Shown: positions 18,393 through 27,937, counted from the stretch's first letter. The stretch is 64,000 bases of DNA from Canibacter zhoujuaniae (GCF_011752005.1 NZ_JAAIJZ010000002.1:186001-250000), one strand, 5' to 3'. Translations and numbers: made by a program. The notes: a model not told the origin generated them from the letters alone.

Positions 18393-20909
18393 ATGTTTGA
18401 GAGATTTACAGACCGTGCGCGCCGTGTGATTGTGCTTGCCCAGGAAGAGGCAAAACTGCTCAATCATAACTACATCGGCACTGAGCACATCCTGCTCGGC
18501 CTGATTCATGAGGGCGGCGGTGTAGCCGCGAAGGCTCTCGAGCAGCTCGAGATTTCGCTCGAGGCCGTGCGGGAACAGGTGACTGAGATGATCGGTAAGG
18601 GGTCTCAAACGCCGTCAGGGCACATCCCGTTCACTCCGCGTGCAAAGAAGGTGCTCGAGCTCAGCCTGCGTGAAGCTCTCCAGCTCGGCCACAACTATAT
18701 TGGCACCGAGCATATGCTGCTGGGCTTGTTGCGTGAGGGTGAGGGCGTTGCAGCCCAGGTGCTGGTAAAACTCGGCGCAGACTTAAACCGTGCGCGGCAG
18801 ACCGTGATCCAACTGCTGTCTGGCAATCAAGATAGCGGCCGAGAGCCAGTGGCTGTCGGTGGCGGGGAGTCTGATGCTGCCAAAGAAAAGGGCTCTCAGG
18901 TTCTCGATAAATTTGGCACCAACCTGACACAGGCTGCGCGTGACGGCAAGCTCGATCCTGTAGTTGGGCGAGAAAAAGAGGTTGAGCGTGTGATGCAGAT
19001 TCTGTCGCGTCGCACTAAGAACAACCCGGTATTAATTGGTGAACCGGGGGTCGGTAAGACCGCAGTTATTGAGGGTCTTGCGCAGGCTATTGTGAGCGGC
19101 AGCGTGCCGGAGACTCTGAAAAATAAGAAGCTGTATGTGCTCGATCTTGGCTCTCTGATCGCCGGTAGTCGATACCGCGGTGACTTTGAAGAACGCTTGA
19201 AAAAGGTGATGAAGGAGATCCGGACCCGCGGTGACATCATTATCTTTATTGACGAGATTCACACCCTGGTTGGCGCGGGTGCGGCAGAGGGCGCGATTGA
19301 CGCCGCAAACATTCTGAAGCCAATGCTTGCACGCGGCGAGCTGCAGACTATTGGTGCGACAACGCTTGATGAGTTCCGCAAGCACTTTGAGAAGGATGCC
19401 GCCTTAGAGCGTCGCTTCCAATCGGTAATGGTGAATGAGCCAACCCCGGCGCACGCTATTAACATTCTGAAGGGGCTGCGCAAGCAGTACGAGGAATTCC
19501 ACAAAGTTAAGATCACCGATGAGGCAATCGAAGCTGCTGTAAATATGTCAGCTCGCTATATTCAGGATCGCTTCCTGCCAGACAAGGCTATTGACCTTAT
19601 TGATGAGGCCGGGGCTCGGTTGCGTCTGAGCGCACTGTCAAATCCGCCTGAGTTACAAGAGCTCGAAGAGCAGATTAAACTCGCTCGCGCCGCCAAAGAA
19701 AAGGCTATTGAGGATCAGGATTACAACCTCGCCGCAACAAAACGTGACGAAGAAAAACAGCTCACCGGTAAACGTCTGCAGCTTGAAAAAGAATTGCGGG
19801 CGGGCAACGGCGGCGAGTTTGGTGTCGTAACTGAGAGCGTGATCGCTGAGGTGCTGGCTAATGCGACGGGCATTCCAGTCTTTAAGCTGACCGCGGAGGA
19901 GACAGCTCGGCTGCGTTTTATGGAGGATGCTCTGCACGAACGCGTGATCGGCCAAAACGAAGCAATTTCAGCGCTTTCTCGCACGATCCGCCGCCAGCGA
20001 GCTGGTTTGAAAGATCCGAAGCGCCCCTCAGGCTCATTCATTTTCGCTGGCCCCACAGGTGTTGGTAAAACCGAGCTTGCTAAGGCGCTTGCTGAATTCC
20101 TCTTTGACGACGAAGACTCACTCATTTCTCTCGACATGTCAGAGTACGGTGAGAAGCACACTGTGTCACGTCTGTTTGGTGCAGCACCAGGATTCGTCGG
20201 TTATGAAGAGGGCGGGCAGCTGACCGAGAAAGTGCGTCGCAAGCCATTCTCAGTCATTTTGTTTGATGAAGTTGAGAAAGCGCACCCGGATATTTTCAAC
20301 ACGCTGTTGCAGATACTCGAAGAGGGGCGTCTGACAGACGGTCAGGGGCGCGAAGTTGACTTCAAGAACACTGTAATCATCATGACCACCAATCTCGGCT
20401 CAAAGGGCATTGCGGGCGGCCCGGTCGGTTTTTCAATGGGAGCAGACACCGAGGCCGGCTATGAAGCAATGCGCGGTAAGGTAAACGAAGAGCTGAAGCA
20501 GCACTTCAAGCCTGAGTTCTTGAACCGTGTCGATGAGACCATCGTGTTCCCGCAGCTGAAGAAGGACGAACTCCTGCAGGTTGTTGGTATCTTCGTACGA
20601 CACCTGCGCGAGCGACTGCTCGACCGTGAGATTGGTCTGGAGGTTACTGACGCAGCCCGCGAACGTCTGGCTGAAGTTGGCTATGACCCTGCGATGGGCG
20701 CGCGTCCGTTGCGTCGCACTGTGCAGCGGATGATCGAAGATCCGATCTCAGAGAAGATTATTGCCGGTGAGATTACCGATAACAGCCTCTTGAAGGTTGA
20801 TTTTGTCGACGGTGAGTTTGTCTTCGAGATTGAGGGCCAGCAGGTTGATGCCGGCCAGGCAGCGGCGGATGCCGCAGCAGCGATCGCGCAGAACGGGCAG
20901 GAGCAGTAG
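18393..20909 (+). CDS. clpC: ATP-dependent Clp protease ATP-binding subunit ClpC
   Basis: A HSP100 unfoldase of 838 residues that feeds substrates to ClpP. The N-terminus has the double Clp-N repeat (NYIGTEHILLGLIHEGGG and NYIGTEHMLLGLLREGEG). Two AAA+ modules follow: Walker A1 GEPGVGKT at residues 216-223 and Walker A2 GPTGVGKT at 553-560. A UVR-like coiled-coil insert lies around residues 420-470. GGAGG precedes the ATG. The 90-bp upstream gap should hold the promoter; no clear ClgR or CtsR operator was recognised by eye. A strong terminator follows. Confidence 0.97.
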   Translation: MFERFTDRARRVIVLAQEEAKLLNHNYIGTEHILLGLIHEGGGVAAKALEQLEISLEAVREQVTEMIGKGSQTPSGHIPFTPRAKKVLELSLREALQLGHNYIGTEHMLLGLLREGEGVAAQVLVKLGADLNRARQTVIQLLSGNQDSGREPVAVGGGESDAAKEKGSQVLDKFGTNLTQAARDGKLDPVVGREKEVERVMQILSRRTKNNPVLIGEPGVGKTAVIEGLAQAIVSGSVPETLKNKKLYVLDLGSLIAGSRYRGDFEERLKKVMKEIRTRGDIIIFIDEIHTLVGAGAAEGAIDAANILKPMLARGELQTIGATTLDEFRKHFEKDAALERRFQSVMVNEPTPAHAINILKGLRKQYEEFHKVKITDEAIEAAVNMSARYIQDRFLPDKAIDLIDEAGARLRLSALSNPPELQELEEQIKLARAAKEKAIEDQDYNLAATKRDEEKQLTGKRLQLEKELRAGNGGEFGVVTESVIAEVLANATGIPVFKLTAEETARLRFMEDALHERVIGQNEAISALSRTIRRQRAGLKDPKRPSGSFIFAGPTGVGKTELAKALAEFLFDDEDSLISLDMSEYGEKHTVSRLFGAAPGFVGYEEGGQLTEKVRRKPFSVILFDEVEKAHPDIFNTLLQILEEGRLTDGQGREVDFKNTVIIMTTNLGSKGIAGGPVGFSMGADTEAGYEAMRGKVNEELKQHFKPEFLNRVDETIVFPQLKKDELLQVVGIFVRHLRERLLDREIGLEVTDAARERLAEVGYDPAMGARPLRRTVQRMIEDPISEKIIAGEITDNSLLKVDFVDGEFVFEIEGQQVDAGQAAADAAAAIAQNGQEQ

Positions 20910-20929
20910 GGGTAGTACTGCGTTTAGAG

Positions 20930-20980
20930 CGGGGTGCGAGCTGTTTTCCATCTGCTGGAAACGGCTCGCACCCCGTTTTG
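20930..20980. terminator. Strong intrinsic terminator after clpC
   Basis: A long hairpin with CGGGGTGCGAGC (20930-20941) pairing with GCTCGCACCCCG (20964-20975). An inner TTCCA/TGGAA stem extends it, and a TTTTG tract follows. It lies between convergent genes, so it may also end transcription of the reverse-strand FAD dehydrogenase. Confidence 0.88.
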
Positions 20981-20990
20981 TGATTTATAA

Positions 20991-22673
20991 CTACCCGTCT
21001 GCTACAACAGCGCGGCCTGCGGCTCGGCCGCTAAACAGGCAACCACCGAGGAAAGTGCCCTCTAGTGCGTTGTATCCGTGCACGCCGCCGCCACCGAATC
21101 CGGCAGCCTCGCCAACGGCGTAGAGTCCGGGAATCACACTGCCTGAGCTGTCGAGCGCGCGTGAGTGCAGGTCGGTCTGGATACCACCCAGCGACTTCCG
21201 GGTTATCATATACATTTTTATTGCGATAAGCGGGCCGTGTTCTGGATCAAGCAGCCGGTGCGGTTTTGTTGTGCGCGATAGCTTGTCTCCGATGTAGCGG
21301 CGTGAATTGTGCACGCTCATCGCCTGCGCGTCTTTTGCGAAGGGGTTGACAAATTCATTATCCCGCGCCCCGATTACCCGGTGCACGCTGTCTGCATCAA
21401 GTAAATCTTCATCGGTTAGCGCATTCATCTTCGCCACCAGCTCGGTCACAGTATTAGCGCTAACCCAATCTTCGCTCCAATCAATAAATGCCTGCACCGG
21501 CGCAGGGACACCCTTCCCTAAGCGAGTTTTGAGCAGCAGTTTACGATCATGGTTTGTGATGTCGGGGTTTTGTTCACTGCCGCTTAAGGCAAACTCTTTT
21601 GCCGCCACTGTGCTTGAAACAATAAACCAGCTGTGGTCGTAGTCGGCAATAGCAGGATCGGTGCGCAACATGCGCAGAGTGCTCAAAGTGTCGTGTCCCG
21701 GTAAACCGGGCGCCGGTAGACGCCGCCCGAGTGCGTCCAACCACAGAGGAGAAGGGCCGGGCAGTATCCGAATTGCGTGCCCGGGCCAGACGGGATCCCA
21801 GTTTTTGACACCCTCGGTGTAGTGCCACATGCGGTCACGGTTAACCAGCCGGGAGCCAGCAGCTGCAGCAACATCAAGCATGCGCCCGTCAACATACTCA
21901 GGAACACCGGTGAGCATTTTGCGCGGTGGCTTTCCTAAGCGTTCTGGCCAGTATTTACGGATGAGTTCGTGGTTTCCGCCGATACCGCCAGAGGCGACAA
22001 TAACATTTGCGGCGCGCAGTTCAAAATCGTCTACCACGGTGTTATTTGAGGCTTCGCCGCGGGCACAGTTATCAGCTGCGAGCACGCTGCCACGCACGCC
22101 TGCCACCCTGCCATCTTCAATGATTATTTCTTCGACCCTGTGCCGGTAGCGCACCTCAGTTTTCCCAGCTGCGACTGCTTCGTGCAGTGCGTCAATAAAA
22201 GGGCCAACAACACCTGTGCCGGTGCCCCATGGCACGTGAAAGCGGGGCACTGAGTTACCGTGTCCGGTGGGGCTTAAATCGCCCCGTTCAGCCCATCCAA
22301 CGACGGGGGTCAGCTTAATTCCCACCTGATCCAACCATGACCGCTTCTCGCCTGCAGCCCACTCAACATAGGCGCGGCCCCATTTGGCCGCCCATTCGTC
22401 TTCCGGATGCTTCCCAGCAAGCCGATCCCACGCAGCAGAGCCCTTCCAATCCTGCCAAGCGAGAGCAAAAGAATCTTTCACCCCGAGCCGGCGCTGCTCC
22501 GGCGAGTCCACTAAAAAGAGACCGCCAAATGACCACCACGCCTGGCCGCCAAGATTTTGCTCAGACTCCTGATCAAGAACTAGAGTTTGCTTTCCGCCAA
22601 GAAACATCTCTCTGGCAGCGACGAGCCCTGAAAGACCCGCGCCGATCACAATCGCATCTACGTCGTGCGCCAT
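20991..22673 (-). CDS. FAD-binding dehydrogenase (fumarate reductase/KstD-like flavoprotein)
   Basis: A 560-residue flavoprotein. The N-terminal dinucleotide-binding motif is VIGAGLSGLVAAREMF, followed by VLDQESEQNLGGQAWWSFGG. The C-terminal FAD motif is PGLYAVGEAAGFGGGGVHGY. These place it in the FAD_binding_2 family that contains 3-ketosteroid dehydrogenases and fumarate reductase flavoproteins, annotated generally as FAD-binding dehydrogenase. The substrate cannot be told from sequence. It starts 1 bp after the MalY-type aminotransferase gene, so the two form an operon. Confidence 0.85.
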   Translation of the reverse strand: MAHDVDAIVIGAGLSGLVAAREMFLGGKQTLVLDQESEQNLGGQAWWSFGGLFLVDSPEQRRLGVKDSFALAWQDWKGSAAWDRLAGKHPEDEWAAKWGRAYVEWAAGEKRSWLDQVGIKLTPVVGWAERGDLSPTGHGNSVPRFHVPWGTGTGVVGPFIDALHEAVAAGKTEVRYRHRVEEIIIEDGRVAGVRGSVLAADNCARGEASNNTVVDDFELRAANVIVASGGIGGNHELIRKYWPERLGKPPRKMLTGVPEYVDGRMLDVAAAAGSRLVNRDRMWHYTEGVKNWDPVWPGHAIRILPGPSPLWLDALGRRLPAPGLPGHDTLSTLRMLRTDPAIADYDHSWFIVSSTVAAKEFALSGSEQNPDITNHDRKLLLKTRLGKGVPAPVQAFIDWSEDWVSANTVTELVAKMNALTDEDLLDADSVHRVIGARDNEFVNPFAKDAQAMSVHNSRRYIGDKLSRTTKPHRLLDPEHGPLIAIKMYMITRKSLGGIQTDLHSRALDSSGSVIPGLYAVGEAAGFGGGGVHGYNALEGTFLGGCLFSGRAAGRAVVADG

Positions 22674-22674
22674 A

Positions 22675-23910
22675 TTAGTTCCTTCCGATAGCAGTATTTA
22701 TCCTGCGTGCGCCCTCTATCACCATTTCTGGGGCGCACCCGACATTAAAGCGTGCAAATCCCTGCCCACCGCGCCCGTAGACATCACCATCGGCGAGTTT
22801 AATGCGCTGCTGCGAGAGGAGTGTTTGGGTGGGGGAATCTCCCAGACCAAGATTTCTTAAATCTAGCCACGCCAGATAGCTGGCGTTAGGTGTTGAGACT
22901 GGAATGGCAGGATCGAGAGTTTCGCGCAGCAGTATCTGGTTGGCCTCGATCCGTTCAATAGCGCGCTCAAGCCAGGCTTCGCCTGCTGTAAAAGCTGCAA
23001 GGTTACCGAGATAGCCAAAGCGGTCAAATCCAGCGTTGATAGGTGTTGGAAAGTCTGCGAGGATCGCGGTTTCAGCTGTGCCAGCGGCGATGAGGAGCGC
23101 GCACTTTGTGCCCGGGATGTTCCAACTTTTACTAGCTGATGTTGTGACGAAACAGGGCACACCGTGTTTCGCAGCGATGGGCGCGAACGGGATAAATGTC
23201 GCATCTCGGTGTGTCAGCGGGGCGTGGATCTCGTCAGAAACAACTGCAACGCGGTATTTTGCACACAGCTGTGCCAGGCGTTCCAATTCAGCTGCGCTCC
23301 ACACGCGCCCGAACGGATTATGCGGGTTGCAGAGCACAAAGACGTCTACGCTTGCAGTGCGGAAATACTCTTCAAGAGCCGCATAATCAATGTCAACTGA
23401 AATCGTTTGACGGCCGTCACTTATCGCTATCGTCTGCTGCAATTCGAGCTGGCTGACTTTGGCCTGCGGGAGCGCTGAAAACATCACTGCAAAACCGTTA
23501 TAGTTTGGGGTGTGCAGGGCGATATGCCCGCCATTTTCCGGTAAAAATAAATGCAGAGCATCGCGCACAGCCTGGTAAACGTCTCGGGTCGCATGCATCT
23601 GCTCTAACTTAAGATCCCAACCCCAGCGTCGCTTGGCGAAGGCCGCGAACCCCTCGCGCAGGCGCAGGCTTTCGTGCACGTAGCCGATACTGCCGCTCGC
23701 AATTGCATCCGTCCACGCATCGCGAATCTCTTGCGCTGGCGGAAAATCCATTTCAGCAATCCAGAACGGCAGCACATCGCTGTCAACCATCTGGTATTTT
23801 GCGTTGTCATAACGTGTGTGCAGCAGTGGGGAGGTGAGCTCATCCCAAGCTGTTCCGCTGGGTTCTGGCGCATTTGAATTTGGATACGACACTTGACCTC
23901 CGTTGCTCAT
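22675..23910 (-). CDS. MalY/PatB-type PLP-dependent C-S lyase / aminotransferase
   Basis: A 411-residue fold-type I PLP enzyme of the MalY/PatB (cystathionine beta-lyase) group, which cleaves cystathionine or cysteine S-conjugates to pyruvate, ammonia and a thiol. Visible signatures are LPFWIAEMDFPPAQEI near the N-terminus, LCNPHNPFGRVW, the VVSDEIHAPLTH aspartate motif, and the PLP lysine in SASKSWNIPGTKCA (about residue 260). It diverges from the class II aldolase gene across only about 41 bp, so the two promoters must overlap. A pure aminotransferase is the alternative. Confidence 0.86.
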   Translation of the reverse strand: MSNGGQVSYPNSNAPEPSGTAWDELTSPLLHTRYDNAKYQMVDSDVLPFWIAEMDFPPAQEIRDAWTDAIASGSIGYVHESLRLREGFAAFAKRRWGWDLKLEQMHATRDVYQAVRDALHLFLPENGGHIALHTPNYNGFAVMFSALPQAKVSQLELQQTIAISDGRQTISVDIDYAALEEYFRTASVDVFVLCNPHNPFGRVWSAAELERLAQLCAKYRVAVVSDEIHAPLTHRDATFIPFAPIAAKHGVPCFVTTSASKSWNIPGTKCALLIAAGTAETAILADFPTPINAGFDRFGYLGNLAAFTAGEAWLERAIERIEANQILLRETLDPAIPVSTPNASYLAWLDLRNLGLGDSPTQTLLSQQRIKLADGDVYGRGGQGFARFNVGCAPEMVIEGARRINTAIGRN

Positions 23911-23951
23911 GTCTTTAATTCTGCCATGAGTGTGCGAGATAATTGAGCATC

Positions 23952-24566
23952 ATGAAGCACGACGAGACCCTCTTAGATGAACTCATCGCTGTGGGCGCTG
24001 ACGCAGCTAGGCGGGGGCTTGTGTTGGCCTCCGCCGGTAATTTTTCTGTGCGGCTGAGCGATGACACCTTTGCGATAACAGGCTCGGGAGTCTGGTTTGA
24101 CCGGCTCTCCCGCGCTGATTTTGCGACAATGAATTTGACGGGTGAGCATCTTAGAGGTGTCACCCCGTCGAGTGAGTGGCGCTTACACCGCGAGGTCTAT
24201 AAGAGACGGCCAGATGTTAAATGCGTGCTCCATCTGCATCCGGAATACGCGACGCTGCTGCCAACACTGGGGCACAAAATCCGTCTTTTAACACTCGATC
24301 ACGCGTTTTATGCGGGTGAGATAGGTGTGACAGAGTTTTACCCGAATGGGTCTGACGCGCTGGCCGAAACGGCAGCTGCCGAACTGGAAACTAAAAACTG
24401 CGTAATTATGAAGCATCACGGGTGTTCGGTTGTTGCGGACACCGTTGAGATGGCCTACCGGCGCGCTCTCAATTTAGAGGGGGCTGCGCGAATGTCTTTT
24501 AACGCACTCCAGTTGCAAGATAGCGAAACGGTGTTCCCCGATGTCGCAGCTGCGCATCACGCATAA
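23952..24566 (+). CDS. Class II aldolase/adducin family protein
   Basis: A protein of about 204 residues in the class II aldolase/adducin family, which includes fuculose-phosphate aldolase and methylthioribulose-1-P dehydratase. The zinc-ligand motif HLHPEYATLL, SAGNFSVRLSD near the N-terminus, and IMKHHGCSVV towards the C-terminus are present. ATG 23952 is used; an in-frame TTG lies 9 bp upstream. The neighbouring MalY-type lyase could suggest a sulphur or sugar-phosphate role, but no substrate can be assigned. It ends 9 bp before the convergent NUDIX gene. Confidence 0.83.
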   Translation: MKHDETLLDELIAVGADAARRGLVLASAGNFSVRLSDDTFAITGSGVWFDRLSRADFATMNLTGEHLRGVTPSSEWRLHREVYKRRPDVKCVLHLHPEYATLLPTLGHKIRLLTLDHAFYAGEIGVTEFYPNGSDALAETAAAELETKNCVIMKHHGCSVVADTVEMAYRRALNLEGAARMSFNALQLQDSETVFPDVAAAHHA

Positions 24567-24575
24567 ATAGGGCAC

Positions 24576-25256
24576 CTAGCGGGTTGGTAAATATAGTTGG
24601 CGACTCTCATCCCAAGGAATCTCCCAGCCCAGCTCGGATATTACACCGTCAAAAACCATCGCGGTAAAACCCCACAGCAGGGTTTTACCGTGCGGGGAAG
24701 AGATTTCAAAGGCCGGTGTGCCGACCTTATGACCGTCAAATTTTAAAGTCAGTGTGCCGCGGTTCTCAGGGTTTAGCAGTTCAGCGAGTGAAGCACGGAA
24801 GGCGCTTATCGCCTCTACCTGATCCGCACGAATTTCGCTTCGCGTGTGTCGCCACCCAAGCACAGGAGTGACCAGGTTGTTGCTCACCGGTAAAAACAAC
24901 GGTTGTAGCTCACCCAGGGGAGTTACTTGCGAGCCTGGTACGCCAGTTTCTTCATGATTTTCGCGCAGCGCGGTGTCTGTGTGGTTCTGATCCTGCGGCT
25001 CAACACCGCCACCCGGGAAGGATATTTGCCCAGCATGGTAGCGCAGATTCGGGCTGCGCTGAATGAGCAGAATATCAAGGTCTGTTGGAGTTTGCGGGAG
25101 GTGGTTGCTTGATTCTCCAAACAGCAGCAACACCGCAGATTTGCGGATCGCTCCCGCGTCATCTGGCACAGCCGCTAGCGCTTTAAACGGTATTTTGAAA
25201 TCCCTGGTGCCCAGCAATTTCAGCTGAGCTACCGGATCGAATTCCGTTCTGGGCAT
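24576..25256 (-). CDS. NUDIX hydrolase, CoA pyrophosphatase-like
   Basis: A 226-residue protein with a NUDIX box, GGGVEPQDQNHTDTALRE then NHEETGV, at about residues 94-118. The spacing and preceding ISFPGGG match the CoA diphosphatase (NUDT7/YeaB-like) subgroup, which cleaves CoA to 3',5'-ADP and phosphopantetheine. The longer N-terminal segment and the C-terminal GKTLLWGFTAMV also fit. Its start overlaps by one base the end of the 5-formyl-THF cyclo-ligase gene, so they form a two-gene operon. Confidence 0.85.
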   Translation of the reverse strand: MPRTEFDPVAQLKLLGTRDFKIPFKALAAVPDDAGAIRKSAVLLLFGESSNHLPQTPTDLDILLIQRSPNLRYHAGQISFPGGGVEPQDQNHTDTALRENHEETGVPGSQVTPLGELQPLFLPVSNNLVTPVLGWRHTRSEIRADQVEAISAFRASLAELLNPENRGTLTLKFDGHKVGTPAFEISSPHGKTLLWGFTAMVFDGVISELGWEIPWDESRQLYLPTR

Positions 25257-25870
25257 CAGCTTTCGAGATCGAGTTTTAACGGTTTACGGTCTAGGTAGCG
25301 GATGCCCTGCGGCTGCACTACGCCGGTGACGGGAACATCGTGTGTTTCGCGCGGTAGATCGGGAACCAACTCATCGTCATAGAGCAGTGCGAAAGTATCG
25401 GGCACCTGTTGCGTTGAACCGAGTGTGCGGTCGTAGTAGCCGCCACCCCATCCGAGTCGGGTGCCGGATTCATCAACCGCAGCAGCGGGAAGCAGAATTA
25501 GATCACAGTTGTCTATCTCCATTGGGCTAAAAACTTTGCCAATAGGTTCGGGGATGCCGTTCGCGCCGATAATAGTTTCTGAGCTGCTCGGCTCGATCCA
25601 GTCCATTAGCATGTCAGGTCTGCATGACGGCAGCAAGATTCGAACGCTGTTTTCTTTCGCCCAGGATATAAATTGGCTTGTGTCTGGTTCTGAGCGCACC
25701 GGGAGATAGGCGGCGACGGTGCGGGCGCCGCGCGCAACAACCAACTCTTGCAGGTTGGCTGTGAGGGCTTGGGCCGCGGCAGATTTTTGTGCATCTGTCA
25801 GCGCTAAGCGTTTAGCTTTTACGGTCGCTCGAATCTCGCGCTTAATTTGGTGCATCTTGTCAATCTGCAT
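25256..25870 (-). CDS. 5-formyltetrahydrofolate cyclo-ligase
   Basis: A 204-residue protein that converts 5-formyl-THF to 5,10-methenyl-THF with ATP, returning a storage or inhibitory folate to the active pool. The family signature GTRLGWGGGYYDRTL is present near residue 139, as are the N-terminal IKREIRATVKAKR and the AAYLPVRSEPDTSQF substrate segment. ATG 25870 is used; ATG 25855 is an in-frame alternative. It diverges from galU with about 87 bp between them, the arrangement seen in many Actinobacteria. Confidence 0.92.
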   Translation of the reverse strand: MQIDKMHQIKREIRATVKAKRLALTDAQKSAAAQALTANLQELVVARGARTVAAYLPVRSEPDTSQFISWAKENSVRILLPSCRPDMLMDWIEPSSSETIIGANGIPEPIGKVFSPMEIDNCDLILLPAAAVDESGTRLGWGGGYYDRTLGSTQQVPDTFALLYDDELVPDLPRETHDVPVTGVVQPQGIRYLDRKPLKLDLES

Positions 25871-25957
25871 GTCTCAATTCTCTCAAAATCCGCTCAAATG
25901 TTGCTGGAGTCCTCGCACTTCTCAGGAAATTTAGAATATTTGGGATACCCTCGGGGT

Positions 25958-26854
25958 ATGAGTAAGTCAGTGATCAAAGCAGTAATTCCCGCTGCCGGGC
26001 TCGGAACCCGCTTCCTGCCTGCTACAAAAGCCACTCCGAAAGAGATGCTTCCGATTGTCGATAAGCCAGCAATCCAGTATGTGGTTGAGGAGGCGGCCGC
26101 CAGTGGACTGCATGATGTATTGATAATTATTGGCCGCAACAAAGGCAACATCGTTGACCACTTTGATAGCGTGCCTGAGCTTGAACAGACTCTGCATAAA
26201 AAAGGTGATAACACCAAACTCGGCATGGTGAAAGACGCGAGCGATATCGCTGACGTGCACTTCCTGCGGCAGGGGCAGCCGCTCGGCCTCGGCCACGCCG
26301 TCGGTCGCGCAGAGCAGCATGTTGGGCAGGAAAGTTTTGCGGTGCTGCTCGGTGACGACCTGATCGACGCACGTGATCCTCTGCTGCCAACGATGATTGC
26401 TGAGCACGACGCGCGCGGTGCGACCATTATCGCTTTGATGGAGGTGCCGCAGGAGCAGATCCACATGTACGGTTGCGCCGCGGTTGAGCCGACGGAGAAC
26501 TCGGAAGTTGTGCGAATCACCTCGCTCGTTGAAAAACCGACGGCAGCAGAAGCGCCCTCCAACCTCGCCGTGATTGGCCGCTATGTGTTACGGCCAGAAA
26601 TTTTTGAGCTGCTCGCAAAGCAAGAACCCGGGCGTGGTGGTGAAATTCAGCTGACCGACGCGTTAAACACACTGGCTCGCGGTGAAGCTGGGGAGAGCGC
26701 TGGCCCTGTTTACGGAGTAATTTTCCGCGGCCGCCGTTACGATACCGGGGATAAAGGCGACTGGATCAAAGCAAATGTGCAGGTGGGGATCGAAAGCCCC
26801 GGTGTCGGTGACGATCTAAAAGCCTGGCTGAAAGAGTTTGCAGCACAGTTGTAG
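25958..26854 (+). CDS. galU: UTP-glucose-1-phosphate uridylyltransferase
   Basis: GalU makes UDP-glucose from UTP and glucose-1-phosphate, for cell-envelope polysaccharides. The 298-residue protein starts at ATG 25958 (MSKSVIKAVIPAAGLGTRFL), with CGGGG just upstream. A longer open frame from 25847 overlaps the divergent gene and is rejected. The nucleotide-binding GLGTRFLPATKATPKEMLP motif and the FAVLLGDDLID metal-site segment are present, as is the RYDTGDKGDWIKANVQ C-terminal block. Confidence 0.95.
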   Translation: MSKSVIKAVIPAAGLGTRFLPATKATPKEMLPIVDKPAIQYVVEEAAASGLHDVLIIIGRNKGNIVDHFDSVPELEQTLHKKGDNTKLGMVKDASDIADVHFLRQGQPLGLGHAVGRAEQHVGQESFAVLLGDDLIDARDPLLPTMIAEHDARGATIIALMEVPQEQIHMYGCAAVEPTENSEVVRITSLVEKPTAAEAPSNLAVIGRYVLRPEIFELLAKQEPGRGGEIQLTDALNTLARGEAGESAGPVYGVIFRGRRYDTGDKGDWIKANVQVGIESPGVGDDLKAWLKEFAAQL

Positions 26855-26905
26855 CATGTCTTCCGCGTGTTAAAAGCGGATATATTCTAGTTTCCGAATA
26901 CAGTT

Positions 26906-27922
26906 GTGGCTATGGGTGCAATTGGCGGCGGATTACTGGTTGGCTTAGCTATTATTTTGTGGGCTGGAATTCTGATTCCGGCGTTAATTGAACGTCGTCG
27001 CACTCTGAAGGCTGAGCTGTATGCCGGACGTCTCCAACGGGCGATGCGGCGGCTCGCGAGTCAGGCTGAGATCTCAGCCGAGCGAGCGATTGTTGAAGAG
27101 GCTAAACAGGTGCTGCAGAAGGAACGAAAACTGCACGCTGAACAGCAAGCAGCGTTAGCGGCAAGACGTGCCGATCTGGCGCAGGCAAAAGCTGAACAGC
27201 GCATCGCGGAGCTGGCGGCTAAACGACAAATGCGGTCACAGGCTGCGCTTGTGCGCGCGGAAAAACTGCGTGGCGCTCTGCCAAAATCTCTTCGCCTCGT
27301 GTTCCTGGCGATCGGTGTGCTGTCACTGATCGCCGCAGTCGTCGGAATCGGTGTAGCGCTCGGCGGTCAGGGTGCTGCGCTGCTTGTCGCCTCCGGCGGA
27401 TCCTTTATCGTCTGTTTAGCGATGCTTGTGCTGCTGGCCCCCGGTCGTGCATCCCAGCGTGCGCAGCGGGCTCGGCGGGATGCGCGCTCCTTGCGGGCGG
27501 CTTCTACTGGCGGCGGGAGCCACTCTGCTGTTGTGGTGAAGCAAGAGCCTGCGACAAACGCAGCTAATCCGATTCTCAGTGCTGCTGAAGTAGCACGCGC
27601 GCAGGCGCGTCAGCATGCTGCAGCTCAGGCGGCTGCAGCGCAGCGGATCGCAGAGGCTCGTGCCAAACAGTTGGCGCGTGTGCGGCGACCGGAAGTGGTG
27701 CTAGAGAACCAGACGGACTCAATTCTGTTGCGGCAAGCAGCCCCCAAAACTGCATCTAAAGCAGTCGCCGCTGAGGCAACCTCGACACCTGCGCCGGTAA
27801 CTGCTAATACTGCCCCAACAACTGAGCTTAAGCGTCGTCTGCACGAGGTTGGAGTTATCGACCCGAGACAGGGCGGTGGGGTTAACCTTGATGCCGCGCT
27901 GCGCCGCCGCCGCGCGAGCTAG
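26906..27922 (+). CDS. SepX/GlpR-like membrane protein
   Basis: A 338-residue protein. One N-terminal membrane helix (AIGGGLLVGLAIILWAG) is followed by LIPALIERRRTLKAE and a long Ala/Gln/Arg-rich coiled region. Two adjacent helices lie at about residues 131-180, and a variable Ala/Thr-rich tail ends in EVGVIDPRQGGG. The architecture, the short extracytoplasmic N-terminus and the position after galU resemble SepX/GlpR, a cell-division membrane protein of Streptomyces and Corynebacterium that works with Wag31 and the gephyrin-like Glp. The glp gene that often lies between is absent here. Assignment is by layout, not by alignment. The GTG at 26906 lacks a clear ribosome site; ATG 26912 is an alternative. 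Confidence 0.6.
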   Translation: MAMGAIGGGLLVGLAIILWAGILIPALIERRRTLKAELYAGRLQRAMRRLASQAEISAERAIVEEAKQVLQKERKLHAEQQAALAARRADLAQAKAEQRIAELAAKRQMRSQAALVRAEKLRGALPKSLRLVFLAIGVLSLIAAVVGIGVALGGQGAALLVASGGSFIVCLAMLVLLAPGRASQRAQRARRDARSLRAASTGGGSHSAVVVKQEPATNAANPILSAAEVARAQARQHAAAQAAAAQRIAEARAKQLARVRRPEVVLENQTDSILLRQAAPKTASKAVAAEATSTPAPVTANTAPTTELKRRLHEVGVIDPRQGGGVNLDAALRRRRAS

Positions 27923-27937
27923 AACTGTTTTGTGAAA

